From Pseudoscleropodium purum (Eukaryota; Streptophyta; Bryopsida; Hypnales; Brachytheciaceae), in the NCBI GenBank assembly GCA_963969395.1, contig OZ017801.1:18295611-18359610 (forward strand): a DNA stretch of 64,000 nucleotides, written 5' to 3'. Both the position numbers and the translations under genes were made by a program. Positions 48,001 through 60,089 of this stretch are shown here, one piece after another. The stretch's first letter is position 1. Each line of letters opens with the position of its first letter. The notes beneath the pieces were generated by a model that did not search any database, was not told the DNA's origin, and saw only the letters and a list, made by a program, of their open reading frames with translations.

Positions 48001-51000
48001 TGGAGTTTACAAGCACGGTTTTGGCAATTATGAGTCTTTGCGCAAAGATGAGCAGTTTGCAGAGACTTTTACAAGAGCATTCAGTGCACCTGGTCTAGCT
48101 GTAAGTAACCACATTTTTGACATGTCAGAATAGCTAAGCGTGATTTTCGTGCTCTAATTACCTAGGTTCTATTTGTCCTTGAGCTAAGCGTGCTTTTGAC
48201 TTTACACTATACTAACAACTGGACATTACTGCACATAGACTTTATGTGCAAGCTGTTGCATCAGACCTATCAGTTCTATATTGAGGTTTCAAAGTAATTA
48301 TGAAACCATTCTGTATTTCATTTATTACCTCAAATGTCATGATATTAGGTTGGTGTGGTGCAAGTTGGTTATCCGGTTGGTGGTGAAGTCTCCCGCATCA
48401 TGATGAACTAATGGAATTATGAGTGCTAATTATTCGAGAGGAGCGCTAAAAGTCATATCCGGTGCTGTTTTTCTCAGGATCTTGGAGGTAGTGGTGGAGA
48501 TGATATAGATCTGCAACCGTCTAGCAGGTTCGGCAATGGATAATCATTTTTCTTGTTTGCTGTGTGGTTACTACTGATATGGGTGTGAAGCAGAAGGATC
48601 GTTCACCTTACATCCTAATCTACGTAGCTTTTTGTCATGCTCCTTCGTGCAACCCACACTTATGTTTCCTCCTAATTTAATATTCTTTTCTTGGTTGTTT
48701 TGGTGGATTGTAAGGCATGTCGCTTAATCTGATCTCTGTGTTATTTATGCAGAGAGAAACCGGATTGGCCAGATGCAAATACTTTGACACGCAGACTCAA
48801 GCGTCTAGTGGATCATATTACTCGAGTTGGTCAGCAGGTACACGCTTCCTCTTCATGTGTTCTATAATTGTTCTGAGTAGACATCCCCACATTCTTAGTA
48901 ATAGAATGTTGTACTTTTATTTGTTTTTGCTTCCCTACTATCTTTCAAACTGGAGTCATTAAGAGAAGCCATCTACTTGTTCCAGTTATGTTCCACTGGT
49001 TTATGAGTGAAATTGAAATGGACCACCTTGCACAATATATCATAACTTTTTAGTGGAGCGGTGGCTTGGTTGACCTTATTGCTTTTAAGGAACCTTCACT
49101 TTTGGGGAGTGGTATTCTGCATCGGTTATTGGAGTGATGGTTTTACCTGAGAATTTTCCGTAGTAGTTTAACTAGGCCTTTTCCTTCATCCATGCAAGGT
49201 GAGATGTGTAATGAGGTTGGTTATATGAATGATACTTATTTTGTTTTGTCTTGAAAGGTATTCAAGTGTGTGCGGTAATGAAGTGATTTTTTGAGTGACC
49301 GAGGGCAACATTTCCACTTATGTGCAACTTCTCGTGAGTTTTGTTTTTGCTGAATCTGGCATGTATATGTTGCTGTCTCAGGCAAACAAGGCGCCTAAGG
49401 CTTCTGAAACACCGCATGTACCACGGTCACAAAAATGGAGCAAAAGGGACAAGATGGAATACCTTAGACAACTGATGCGTTGGGGCCTGCCTCTGGTATT
49501 AATCTTATGTTGAATACAAGATTTTTATGTGCCTCTTATGTTTGAGCCTTTTGAAACTAACTTCTGGTTGAGCTGCTTTCTCTTAAGGATCGATTAGAAT
49601 TTGCAATAAGTGAGGAACGGAGGTTTGTTCATATAACGCATGGTTTCAGTATTTGAGGGTTCAGAGGGAGCTTTGAAGCTCTACCGAGAAAATTGACTTT
49701 CTCAATTTGAATATTTGGCAAGTGATGGGTTGAAGAGGGCAATGATCATGATTTCTCAATGTGTCATCGTTGTTGTTAGTACTAAGTTGCCAATTTTTTT
49801 TTGTGAATTATGTTCGGCAGGCACCGGGGAGAGGTAAAGTGAGGTGGCAACTGTTGACAGAGAGATCGAGCAATACATCTCTGAAGAAGCGAGATGATAG
49901 TAGTCTGGAAGCCTGTTATCGTGACATTTTTAGGGAGATGAAGCATCTTGTGGATGGTCCTGAAGCTGGAATGGAGGATGGGATGGAGAAGTCCAATGGC
50001 AAGGCAAGACACAGTTTAAATAGCCCTAATTCTTTGTAGCAGCAGACCTTGTAGTTATGTACAGAAAATTTCTCAAGTGTTGTTTTATCATCTCTTAGTT
50101 TAGTTTCTTTCAAGCACTTCTGGATGATCTGTTTGGTTCCTGTGCTACTGTGTTGGATAGTTTTCATTAAAGTTTTCCTCTTGAATGGCAGAGAAAGAGA
50201 AACTCTGCGACAAAGAAACCTGCTGCTAAGGCTCCAGTTTTTAATGTTCTTGAGCAATCGGCATTTAGTCCAACTGTCCCTCAGGAATCAATTGGACCTC
50301 CTATCCTGAACGAGAAAAGCGCGGTATGTGTTCCTTAGTGGTACTTGATTATTGTGAGTGCACTTTCTTAATTTTGAAATGCTGAAGTCAAGCAAGGCGC
50401 TAATTTCATTGTTGCACTTGCTATTCCTTTTTGCAGGTTAGGTTGAAAGAGCGACTGGATCTGCTCGATACATTGCGGCAGGTGCCAGAGACTCTTCAGG
50501 ATGAGGATTGGGACACCTTAGGCCTTGCTTTGCATCATGGTCATGATATGCCGTCTTGGTGGGAGGCTGGCTACCATGACAACTCACTGGTCAAGGTACC
50601 AAGCTAAACCTTATTATGTGCTTGATGCCATCTGATCTTAAACACGATGTTATCAATCTAGAAGTTTATCATTTGGGGGTTTGTATTGAACGCGATGATT
50701 AGCTAATGCCTGCTGCGCTCGAGCTCTCGCTGCGCAGGGAGTGCTACAGTATGGATATGGATCTTGGGATGAGATTTTTGCTGATGAAAGCCTGGGCTTC
50801 CCTGACGATATTGGTAAATCATCTCCTCTCACTCTTGTGTTCAGTGTTCACTGGGAAGAACACACAAAACTGTTTCATCTATCTTATCTCCATAATTGTT
50901 GCCCTTTTTCATAGTTGAAATTAAAGAAATCTGCCATTTAAGGCCTTGACATCCGAAGATTTTAAAGATGAGATTTTATTTTAAGCCTCACTGAGGTCAC

Positions 51001-52868
51001 CAATGTCTTTGTAGTGAATTCTTGGAAATAGTGCCTTTCCATTTACAGTTAATAGACCATGTCCGTTGAGTTTAGAATTCCTTATTCGATTAATTTCCCA
51101 TATATTTTTGGCCTTCTTCTCATCTCCTTCTCCAGCAGATAGATGCGTTTAAAAATTTTCATGTGGCTTTGACCCGAGCAATGCTGCTATTTGTGGCAGT
51201 TGTGAGGGATCCGGAAGATGGACCACCGGCCTTAGCGAAACCAACGTCCAAGGCGTGCATAAAGAGGGTGAAGTTCATTGTGAACAACTTGCGACGCTAC
51301 TTACGCAAGCTCAAGGTACGAAGTTTATTTCTTTTTTATTTCGGACAGTATCTCTCAGAGTTGTACTTTTCTTAATAATTCAAAGAAGAAAGTTTCTTAC
51401 ATTGTGAACCTTCAGGTGCTGCAACCACCGCGGAGGAAGAAGTCCACTCCTGAAGTGAAGGAGCCGAAGGAACCGAAGGAGGTGAAGCGTTTTAAGTATG
51501 CCCGTGCAGTGGAAGTCGCTCGGGATTCTTCGAGCAGACCTATTTTGCCTCTTGTTTTGACTGATCGTCTGAAGCTAGCACATCTTGTAAGTGACCGATC
51601 TTTGACCTTCCGGTGGGTCTTTGAAGACTTCTATCATGTGCCCATGAGCATTTTGTAGCAGCCTTAGAATGTGTTGGTCATGGTAGATTACTGCCGCATC
51701 ACCGCAGGGCTGACAGTTGACGTGGTTTTGACCATTGTATAAAAGAAACCTTACCAAACGTAGAACCTTCAATTCTCTTAAGCTGATCATTTCGTAAATT
51801 TTGTTTCAACAGGGAAGAATCGAGCCAGATAGGCCAGGGTTTCACACTGAACGCCATATTTTTCCTATCGGATTCACCACTCTCCGAGATCATGCGAGTA
51901 TGATTGATCCAAACGGACGGACAATTTATACTTGCACTATCATTGACACTGGGGGTCCAGGGCCTATATTTCGTGTATATCCTGAAGATGACCCTAGCAT
52001 TCTGATAGAAAGAGATTCTGCCTCTGGTGCGTGGGTTGTTGTGTGCGCTGCTGTAAACAAAGTGCGGGGCATTGAACGTGAGAAGGTTAGTTCTTCCGTC
52101 GGTTAATCCTTTTGCCTCTTGTGCACTACTTGTTTTTCTGGGCATTGCGTTCCTTCGTACGACTTTGAAGTCGTATTCAATTACGGTTGATGCAAGTGCT
52201 GGTTGAATTTACTGCTGTTTTATGGAGAAAGAAAACCTGTGTCGGGATGAAATATTTGCAACGTCAGTTAGAATCAACTTTATTTTATAGTGTAGTAGTC
52301 TTTAGGTTAGTTCTGTTGATCTTGTATATCCTTAGCTGATTCCGTTTGGGAACATGATTGTTTAGTAAGAGCTGACATCAAGTGTGGGGCTTTTCAGGTC
52401 ACTGTCAGTGGAACGGAGATGTTTGGACTGTCCCATCCAGAAGTATGTCGTTTGATACAGGAGTTGCCCGGGGCCGAACTCTGTAGAAATTTCCGTCCTG
52501 AATTATCCTTTTCTAGGTTTGGTCCACAGGTTGTGGCGAGACCGTCCGGCGAAGAGTTGAGCCTATTAATGCATCCAGGCAGTACATTTGGTGGAGAAAT
52601 GGACCGTGTGTTGGGAAGGAGGCCTGCTTTACCTTCCTCAGATTTTGAGATGGATGAAGGCGGCAGCGGGAGGGATGAAGTTCCTCTGTCACTTTGGCAC
52701 GTGAAAGCCGTGGAGCCTAGACGGGGGAAAACGCTCCTTCGCTCTCCGTCACAACAATATCATGCAAACCAGTCTCTGGAATTTGATGAAGGAGACGAAG
52801 AGGAAGACGACGAGGAGAATGAGGAAGACGAGAATGGGGATGGAGAAAGCACGGACGATGATGACTGA
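45093..52868 (+). CDS. Chromatin protein with SANT/SLIDE-like region and FYRN-FYRC domains
   Basis: Seventeen coding exons join in frame to 1,092 residues: 45,093-45,405; 45,614-45,823; 46,280-46,386; 46,696-46,837; 46,973-47,272; 47,781-48,100; 48,478-48,527; 48,753-48,837; 49,382-49,495; 49,821-50,003; 50,192-50,323; 50,437-50,595; 50,738-50,813; 51,143-51,315; 51,416-51,586; 51,813-52,085; 52,398-52,868. The N-terminus has four basic motifs (GVLKKKK, GVLKKKK, GVLKKRK, GVLKRKS). SANT-like segments follow at about 279-306 (WRANEREALRRGLLMFGLGR), 421-447 (WGREADLALLAGVYKHGFGN) and 693-727 (WWEAGYHDNSLVKGVLQYGY), with a SLIDE-like stretch at about 526-590. They resemble the region after the motor in CHD6-9. 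FYRN lies at about 853-902 (FHTERHIFPIGF) and FYRC at about 908-970 (FGLSHPEVCRLIQELPGAEL). The tail is acidic. FYR domains occur in trithorax-type and other nuclear chromatin proteins. No ATPase, SET or JmjC domain is present. Intron 10 would be GC-AG. Confidence 0.82.
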
Positions 52869-53689
52869 GAACGAGATTCGGCAAATACAGATTCTGAAGA
52901 AGTGCCTCCATTGATAGTTGTGATACTAGCTGCTTAGCAGCTTATCATTACAAGTTGGTTGGTCTGCCAATAAGTGTTTTCTAATTAGATCGAACTAAAT
53001 TCAGAAGGTACCAAGGATGTAGGTGCAGCTCACTTTCACTCATAGTTGCAGTTGCTGTGCATAGATGTCTCATCTGTTGGCTTCTCGACAGCTCTGTGTT
53101 GATAATTTCACTAAAGTTGTTTTACTACATTGCACCTGTAACATCGTTTAGCTGCAGAGAGAGTACACCCCTTTAAGCAAAAAGGTAAATAGATATCCAG
53201 CCATTTTTAATTCTAAACCTAGATATAAATCTAGAATGAGATCTCAACTGCCGAGTCTGTAACGTCCAATAGTATTTGCACTTCCAAGACCGCTCAGGAT
53301 CGTGGCCGTTGGTGAGGGGCGAGAGATGTTGGTGCAGTGAGGATGCTGCAGAAATCTAGGCCAGTGGAACGCAGCCTCGCACAAACTGTGCAGTATAGGA
53401 ACTGCAGCAGTTTGGGTGTTGAGTGGCAGAAAGTGGTTGGCTGGCGCTGAGTTTCATAGGCCGATTGCCAGCGGCGTTCCTGGCGATAGCAGCAGCAGCG
53501 TTGATCGAAGAAATCGATGCTCCTTATGATGAGAGGTAGCGAAAAGCAGCGCGTCCATCCCTGTTACACTCTTTTTTGCCTACAATGCCTGCTTCTGCTT
53601 TTTCCTCTCTCCACCATATTCTGTTTCCTATGTTCACTGTCAACAACTCCCCCCGGACCGCCGACGGTGCTCTTTTCGGTGCTTTTCAA

Positions 53690-53935
53690 GCTCGTGGGGA
53701 ATTACGCTCTTTTCCCACAGATGTAGTCGTTGAAGCATTTCCAACGTTTGCTTGCAGTTTTATCCCAGAATTTGAAAGTAAGGTCACAATACATTTGAGA
53801 AGCGCAGAGCATTCTGTTTAGTTTAGTTTTTTTTATCTCGTGGGAAATTACGCATTCCAGACTTGTTCGTTGAAGCCTTTGCGTGTAGAAGCTTTATTCC
53901 AGTATTTGAGAGTAAGGTCTCAGCGAAGGACATTA
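53690..53935 (+). repeat. Diverged tandem duplication, period about 145 bases
   Basis: GTGGGGAATTACGC near 53,695 and GTGGGAAATTACGC near 53,840 start two units. Each continues with GTTCGTTGAAGC- or GTCGTTGAAGC-like sequence and ends in ATTTGA(A/G)AGTAAGGTC. It lies just before the kinase pseudogene and may be part of its leader. Confidence 0.65.
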
Positions 53936-53973
53936 TTCGCTTGTCGTTTCTTTCGACATAAGCCGCGGCCATC

Positions 53974-55078
53974 ATGGACTCTGGAGGCGGTCGTGTGCGA
54001 GGACCGCAAAGGCATTCGCGCAAGGAGGTCCCGTACCGCTCATTGCAGCAGGAGGGTACCGGACTGATCACTAAAAAATCCTTGAGAGATTCCTCGCCCG
54101 TGAAGCCACGCACAGTGGGCAACAAGTACGCTGTGGAAGGGATCGTGGGCAGTGGCGCATTGTGCCAAGTATACCAGGGCCCAGACCTCAGAAGCCACGA
54201 GGTCGTGGGCATCAAGCTAGAGGACACAAGAACGGATCACGCTTTGCATCTGTTGCACGAGTCCCGGTTGTACAACATTCTGCGGGGCGGGAAGGGCGTG
54301 CTCAATATGCGGTGGTTCGGCCAAGAGCAGGACTGCAATGTGATGGTGCTGGACCGACTGGGGCCCAACTTGTTGCAACTTTTTAACATTTGCGGACAGC
54401 GATTGTCGCTCAAGACGGTGATCATGCTTGGCTCCCACATGATCGACCGCGTGGAGTATGTCCACTCCCGGGGTCTCGTGCACCGGGACTTGAAGCCTGA
54501 GAATTTCCTCTTGGGCTGCGGTCGGCAAGGCAACCAGGTGATCATCATCGATTTTGGCTTGGCGAAGGAGTACATCGACCCCGAGACCCGGAGACACATC
54601 CCATTCCGAGAACGGAGGAGCTTCACGGGCACGGCGCGGTACGCCAACCGGAATCAGCACTGCGGAATTGAACACTCCCGGCGAGATGACATTGAGTCTC
54701 TGAGCTACGTTCTCATGTACTTTCTGCGTGGGAATTTGCCTTGGCAAGGCCAGAGTGGGCAGCACCCGTACATGCACAACAAAGTGAAGATGGACACGAG
54801 CGTAGAAAGACTCTGAGGGATTTCCCAGCCAGTTTGCAGAGTTTTTGCACCACGCACGGGGGTTGGGGTTTCACGAGCAGCCTGATTACTCGGACCTGCG
54901 GAGCTTGTTCCGGGACCTGTTCGTCCTGCAGAAGTTTCAGCTCGACCATGTTTAGGACTGGACGGTGTACTCGCAATCACTGCATAATGCAATGCCCCAG
55001 CAGCAAGGCACAAACCAGGCCTCGAATGTGCCGGAGTCGCACTTAGACGTACAGAAGAGCGTGATGGTTCCAGGCTGA
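53974..55078 (+). pseudogene. Broken intronless casein kinase 1 copy
   Basis: The frame starting at 53,974 has an unusual N-terminal extension of about 45 residues and then the casein kinase 1 catalytic domain: NKYAVEGIVGSGALCQVYQG, the Lys of GIKLED, HRDLKPENFL, IIIDFGLAKEY and the family signature RRDDIESLSYVLMYFL. The glycine loop is abnormal (GSGALC instead of GSGxxG). A stop at 54,814-54,816 is caused by a shift of frame. Coding continues in another frame (QFAEFLHHARGLGF, DLRSLFRDLFVLQKF) and meets a second stop at 54,953-54,955 where the family has FDWT. A tail follows to 55,078. Plant CK1 genes have many introns and this copy has none, so a retrocopy is likely. The first 280 codons could still be translated as a truncated kinase. 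Confidence 0.8.
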
Positions 55079-55394
55079 TGACGTTGGTAAACCATCATCT
55101 CTTCACATCTGTCAGTCTTGTATCTTAGCTTTCATTTTTACCTATAAACTTGTGCCCAAATGGCCCGAACTCCTCAAAGTGGTCTCTTCCTTATTTAGAG
55201 GAGTTGAGTATCTTGTAGGAAGCTTTTAAGGTAACAAATATACCAATAGAAAAAATAAATCAGTACCTTAGATTTTTGATTGACAGAATAAAGTTTTGAA
55301 AGTTTCTGTTCTTGACTTTTTAGATCCAAAGTAAACTTTGTATTTTTAGCGTAGGCACTTAGGCATTCAGTTGATCATCGAAGCGTGTCATGTG

Positions 55395-56135
55395 TCGCAA
55401 TTCTAGTAACAGAGTTTCTTACATTTTGAATGTTCAGATTATGCAACCCTCTCGGAGGGAAAAAGTTTATTTCTGAATTGGAAGGAGCCAAAAGGAGGTG
55501 AAGCGTTTCCCTAGACAGTGGAAGTTGCTCGGGAATCTTCTAAGTTCTAACTGACCTACTTCGCCTCTGGGTTTAACTGATCTCTTGAAGACTGCAAATC
55601 TCGTGAGTAATTGTCTTTTGGTCATGGCAGATTTGTGAATCTTCGTTTATAGTTATTCCGTTTCTGTTTGATGTCTGATTCCTAGCAATGTACACTAAAT
55701 ACACATCAAATGCTGTGGACCACAGTAATTACGAGAGTAATACATAAGTTTTCAAATTTAGTGGCGCTTTTGACCACTGCTGCAAAGTAGTTTCCAGTCT
55801 TCTTGAATATTGTTGCTGCGAGGCACGTTGATTTTTCACCCACTAGATATGGTGAAGTTTTGTGAACATTTTTTCTGATGTCTTGCTAGAGTATGGTGGT
55901 TTAGTAAGTGCTGACATCCAGTTTGGGGCTTATCAGGTTGCTGCAAGCGGAATGGAGATGTTTGGGCTGCCCCATCCAGAAGTATGTAGTTTGATACAGA
56001 AATTGCCAGGGGCAGAGCTGTGCAAAATTTTCCGACCTGAATTATGCCTTTCTCTGGATGTGGCGCAGAGTGGGATTTCTAAAGGCTTTCAGACAATGCG
56101 TATGGTGGATTGGTGGACCTTGTGTTATTGGTCGA
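55395..56135 (+). pseudogene. Partial decayed duplicate of the FYR gene 3' end
   Basis: 55,430-55,605 matches exon 15 of the FYR gene (GGAGCCAAAAGGAGGTGAAG, then a GTTGCTCGGGA(A/T)TCTTC stretch) including its flanking introns. 55,890-56,060 matches the end of intron 16 and the start of exon 17 (TGGAGATGTTTGGGCTGCCC, giving MEMFGLPHPEVCSLIQKLPG). The exon encoding FYRN (51,813-52,085 in the parent) is missing between them. Intron sequence is present, so this is a DNA-level segmental duplication and not a retrocopy. Frameshifts and stops rule out a product. Confidence 0.85.
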
Positions 56136-56479
56136 TGTAGACAAGGCGACTCACGCTGCTGAACTCACCTTCGTCATCCCTTCTGGTTGTCGAACCTCTG
56201 CGTTTGGCAATTGAAGGGTCCTCAGAATTTGTAGCCAGAATCAATCGCAGTTGGAGCTAATAAAGAGGGACTTCAACAAAGAAGGATATAGACCTGCAAT
56301 GCCACCTCAGGCATTAAATTCCTGGTGTAGAATTTTCTCAAGAGAGTATTTAGGATTCTCTGGTCGTCACTTGCGGCCCACAAGGCGGAATAGGGCGACT
56401 GGAATCTTGCAATATCACTGTTCATTTTACTGCATGATGCTCAATGACATTTCATGTGACTTTTGCAATCCTTGCAATC
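56136..56479 (+). other. Unrecognised sequence after the FYR duplicate
   Basis: Mixed composition continues with a 77-codon frame at 56,251-56,484 that matches nothing I know. It may be further decayed duplicate or unrelated leader sequence. No feature is firmly supported. Confidence 0.3.
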
Positions 56480-56725
56480 TTTGACCCACTGGAAGCAGTT
56501 AAGAAATTTGTAAGAGGCCGTGTGCCTTGAAAGTGCCGAAGCACTGGAATACTCCAAATTAACAAAATTGGCGTTTTTTGGTCACGTGTTCCAACATTAA
56601 CTAAAATAATGCATCCATAATGCTCATCCAAATCAGCTGAAGCTCCAGTGGTATTATTTTCCCAGCTTGGACGGGGTGAATTGACCAATCGCTCGCCCCC
56701 CAGCTCGTCCCCAAAAATCATTCCA
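56480..56725 (-). repeat. Dispersed element fragment, partner of 12,505-12,720
   Basis: The minus strand reads ADLDEHYGCII, then PILLIWSIPVLRHFQG, matching the + strand text at 12.5 kb. The longer 89-codon frame here suggests this copy is the better preserved. The family is unknown, perhaps a transposon. Confidence 0.6.
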
Positions 56726-59700
56726 GGGATGCATGTAAATTAAAAGACCCCTATTTTGTCCCGATTAATTTATCTTCTATACCTCTTTCAACTATTTGGG
56801 GCCTATGATTGCAAATATGAAATCAAAATTTGCAAATTTTACCATGTGTGGCAAATAAAAGATTTCAGTGTTTTTCACTCGGGGACGAGTGGGGGTCATT
56901 TCACCCCACCCCCTTCAAATGGTTGTATTATTTTTCCAACTTGGCCCTCAACAAGGCCATAAAAGACACATTGAACATGATCTTTTGATAGTTATTTTCT
57001 CAAAAGATATAAGTTGGATCCAATTGAGGGAATAAAATCACTTAAAACCATCACTTATACACCTCAAAGTGCCTAATTTACACCAACAATATTCATCTCT
57101 AATTTATTCAAAAGTACTATATTTAGATTTCTAAATTACAATTAGTTGGTTCTTTAATCTCAATACCACAATAGAAAAACTACCTTGTATATAAGCAAAA
57201 AGGATGTGAACATGCATCAATGTATCACTTGTACTACTTTGGAGTCACTTATTGAATGTCTAACATGGCTTGTGTCATAACTTTAAAAACAATGAATCCA
57301 TAGATTTTTTTTAATTTAATCTCATCTTTATCACATTATTAGGAATGATTTTTATTGTTATTTTTTTTAGGGGGGGAATATATTTACTATTTCTAACAAT
57401 TTCAATATCAAAACATCTATTTTCTAGATTTTGCCTTGAACTTGTTTTGTCTATAATTTTTGGAGAAATTGTTTCTTAGATTTAATATTTAAGTGTAGAA
57501 TATTCTATTGTAGTATTCTATTAATTTTCTATATTTTTATTTCCGTGGTTTTGTTTTGTTTTCAAAATGACAAAATCGCTCATATTTATGGTAGTTCATT
57601 TTCATCTATAGATACAAGTATGACATGGAATTAGTATATGGATGACTGCGAGAAACATTTGTACCATATTCTATGATATCTCATGTAATAAACTCTTGTT
57701 AGGCATCATTTTGAGAAAAAAAAAGATCCATTATAGCTTGAACTCGTAGTGATGAGGCTATAAGCAGTATAACCTCTTCAAACATAAACATAAAAGCTAT
57801 TGATAGCATATGGATGAAATAAACCAAAGTCTATGATAAAAATGGAATATCCTAAAAATCAATAAATCGATAAAGATTCTAACAATGAATGAATGCAAAA
57901 AACACCAATGTCACTATTAGAAAATTTAATTTTTCTACAAATTTGGTTGCATTGATTTGGTTCATTTTTTTGTTGATTTCTATCTAAATCAACAAATTAT
58001 TCTCCAAATTAACAAAAGTGAACCAAAACAATCATCAATGTGACCAAATCAACACAAAAAACTAAACTTTTTAGTAGTGTGTTGATTTATTTTTGCCATA
58101 ACTTTTGTGTTATAGCTCCAAAAGACTCAAAATTCATGATAAAGATACTTATGAATATTATACACTAAAGCTAAATTTTTTTTAAATATTTTGTTATCTA
58201 AGAATAGCCCTTGATTGAATGTTACACTTGCTAATTTGGGAGGAGAGAAGTACTACTTCTAGCCCTCCAAAACAAATTATTTGGAGCTAAAATTTAAAAG
58301 GATCAATCTTCTAGTAAACTAATAGCTATGTAATGAAGATATTTTAAATATAGTTTTTTCTATGTTGTATGAAGTTTTTTTTTGCTTGCATCTTGAAACA
58401 TGTAAATATCATATAAATAGTGATTCTTTTGGTAAACAACCATCTCAATTATATATTTGTATGGATATAAATGGAATTTTTTATTTAATTTGAAATTTAT
58501 GTATTTATTTTTTACAAATTAAAATGTCAAATTACTAATTTCTTGAGACTTTGAACTCTTTTAGTTCATTTTCTTAGAGAATTTTTCTAGGTTCTATCTC
58601 CCTATTCTTTAAGGTATTGTCTTCTTAAAAGTATATACATTGGCCATATATTTTACTAATTTAAAAAAAATTCTAATTTTATAATCTTGTAAGAATAAAA
58701 ATCTTGAGTTTTGTGAAAACACAACAAAATGAGTATTGTTTCTTGCAACTTTTCCAAATAGAGCCATGAAACTAGCAAATACATTTAAAAGTGAAGTTTC
58801 ACATCAACGTACTATAATATTTTTCAATAACTACAAAAAATAGCAACATACTATAGAGAGTGCTAAAAGTTTCTCCATAAATGATATTCAAGGGCACTAT
58901 AAGAAACTCTTATCTTTCTTTTCTCCCCTTAACCTTGAACGAATGGTATTTTGATCATAACTTCATCATCTTGTGTCTATTTTCTATGAAATTTGAAATG
59001 AAATACATCTAGTAAATTTAAAAATTCATTAATTTTTTGTCATATAAAAAAATTATTTTACTATTTTTAAATTGCCTCCAATTGGATGTTTACTTTGGCC
59101 ATTTTGGAGGCTTTTAGTACTATTTCCAAAGCAAAAATGCAAATTTGAAGGTAAAAAATTGGAATTAAGGACTTCTACTAATGTTACACAAGTCTATGAA
59201 GAAATTTTCTAAAAATAACATAGTGTTCACCTTCCGCAAGTGCTCAAAGTGTAGGGTGAATGCAAGAAAGATTGGTAAACCAATTTTGATGCAGGGATAC
59301 TAGTTTGTGAGCTTGTGAGTGTGAGCCTATGAGCTTGTGAGCCTACATTTTTTTAGAATAAAGACCTATGATTGTAGATAGTGATACCTATGAGCTATGA
59401 CTTTTTCTTAGTCATAGGACAAAATTTTTACTGTAAGATGTCTATGTTTGTAGTGTAGTATAGAAATATATATGCTTATAAATGTATCCAAAAAGGATGA
59501 ATGTTAATGAATGGAGTTGGATGAATTTATATACTTAACTTTGTTGGATGAAATTCATTTTTTGTTTATAGCATTGAATGTAAAATAATTGGGATGATTA
59601 GAAATTATGATTATTTATTTAGGATAAAGTTCAAATACAAAGTATCTTAGATCCAAAGTTTATTGTGACTTCTAAGAAACTAGAAAAATGTGCTTACATC

Positions 59701-60089
59701 ATATTATGAAACCATTTTAGAGAAAGTATTGTTTTACAGTTTATAATTCTTTTCAAGCAATATTGAGATTTGTTAAATTTATTTTTAAGTATGCTCACAC
59801 CAACATTTATAAGCTCTAATTGCATGTTTATATCTAAATTCTACACCTTGTTTCTAATTGAGGTTAAAATATTCAATCTACAAAAATTCCTAGAAGTTGT
59901 CTTCTAAAATGAAGATATCTTTTAGAATGGGTGTCAAATAGAATGATGATGACCTTTACCACTATATTAAAAGTTACAAGAATACAAAAGAATTCAAGAA
60001 TGTAATAATGTGCAAGATTGTAGTGGCCCTTTCAGTCTCACTACATCATATTAGATAATCAGATAACAACATTAGTATTTAGAACAAGA
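56726..60089. other. AT-rich DNA with old repeats, one miniature transposon
   Basis: No gene is recognised. The stretch 57,846-58,170 is a copy of 11,775-11,960, and 58,200-58,285 is the inverse of 10,190-10,275. The stretch 59,290-59,420 (TGTGAGC and TATGAGC runs) resembles 9,220-9,440. A CACTATAAGAAAC stretch at about 58,893 may be another transposon end. Confidence 0.5.
57912..58080. mobile_element. CACTA-type miniature inverted-repeat element with target duplication
   Basis: The 169-base element starts CACTATTAGAAAATTTAA, and the reverse complement of its end starts CACTACTAAAAAGTTTAG. The inverted similarity extends over some 50 bases on each side (CAAATTTGGTTGCATTGATT against a GTTGATTTGGTCACATTGAT stretch), so the element can fold back on itself. 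It is flanked by TGT at 57,909-57,911 and TGT at 58,081-58,083, the 3-base duplication typical of CACTA elements. The related repeat copy near 11,820-11,875 lacks the insertion. Confidence 0.85.

Noticed and set aside
54217..54777. 186-codon minus-strand frame opposite the kinase
   Set aside because: Shadow of the GC-rich casein kinase coding sequence. The + strand carries all kinase motifs.
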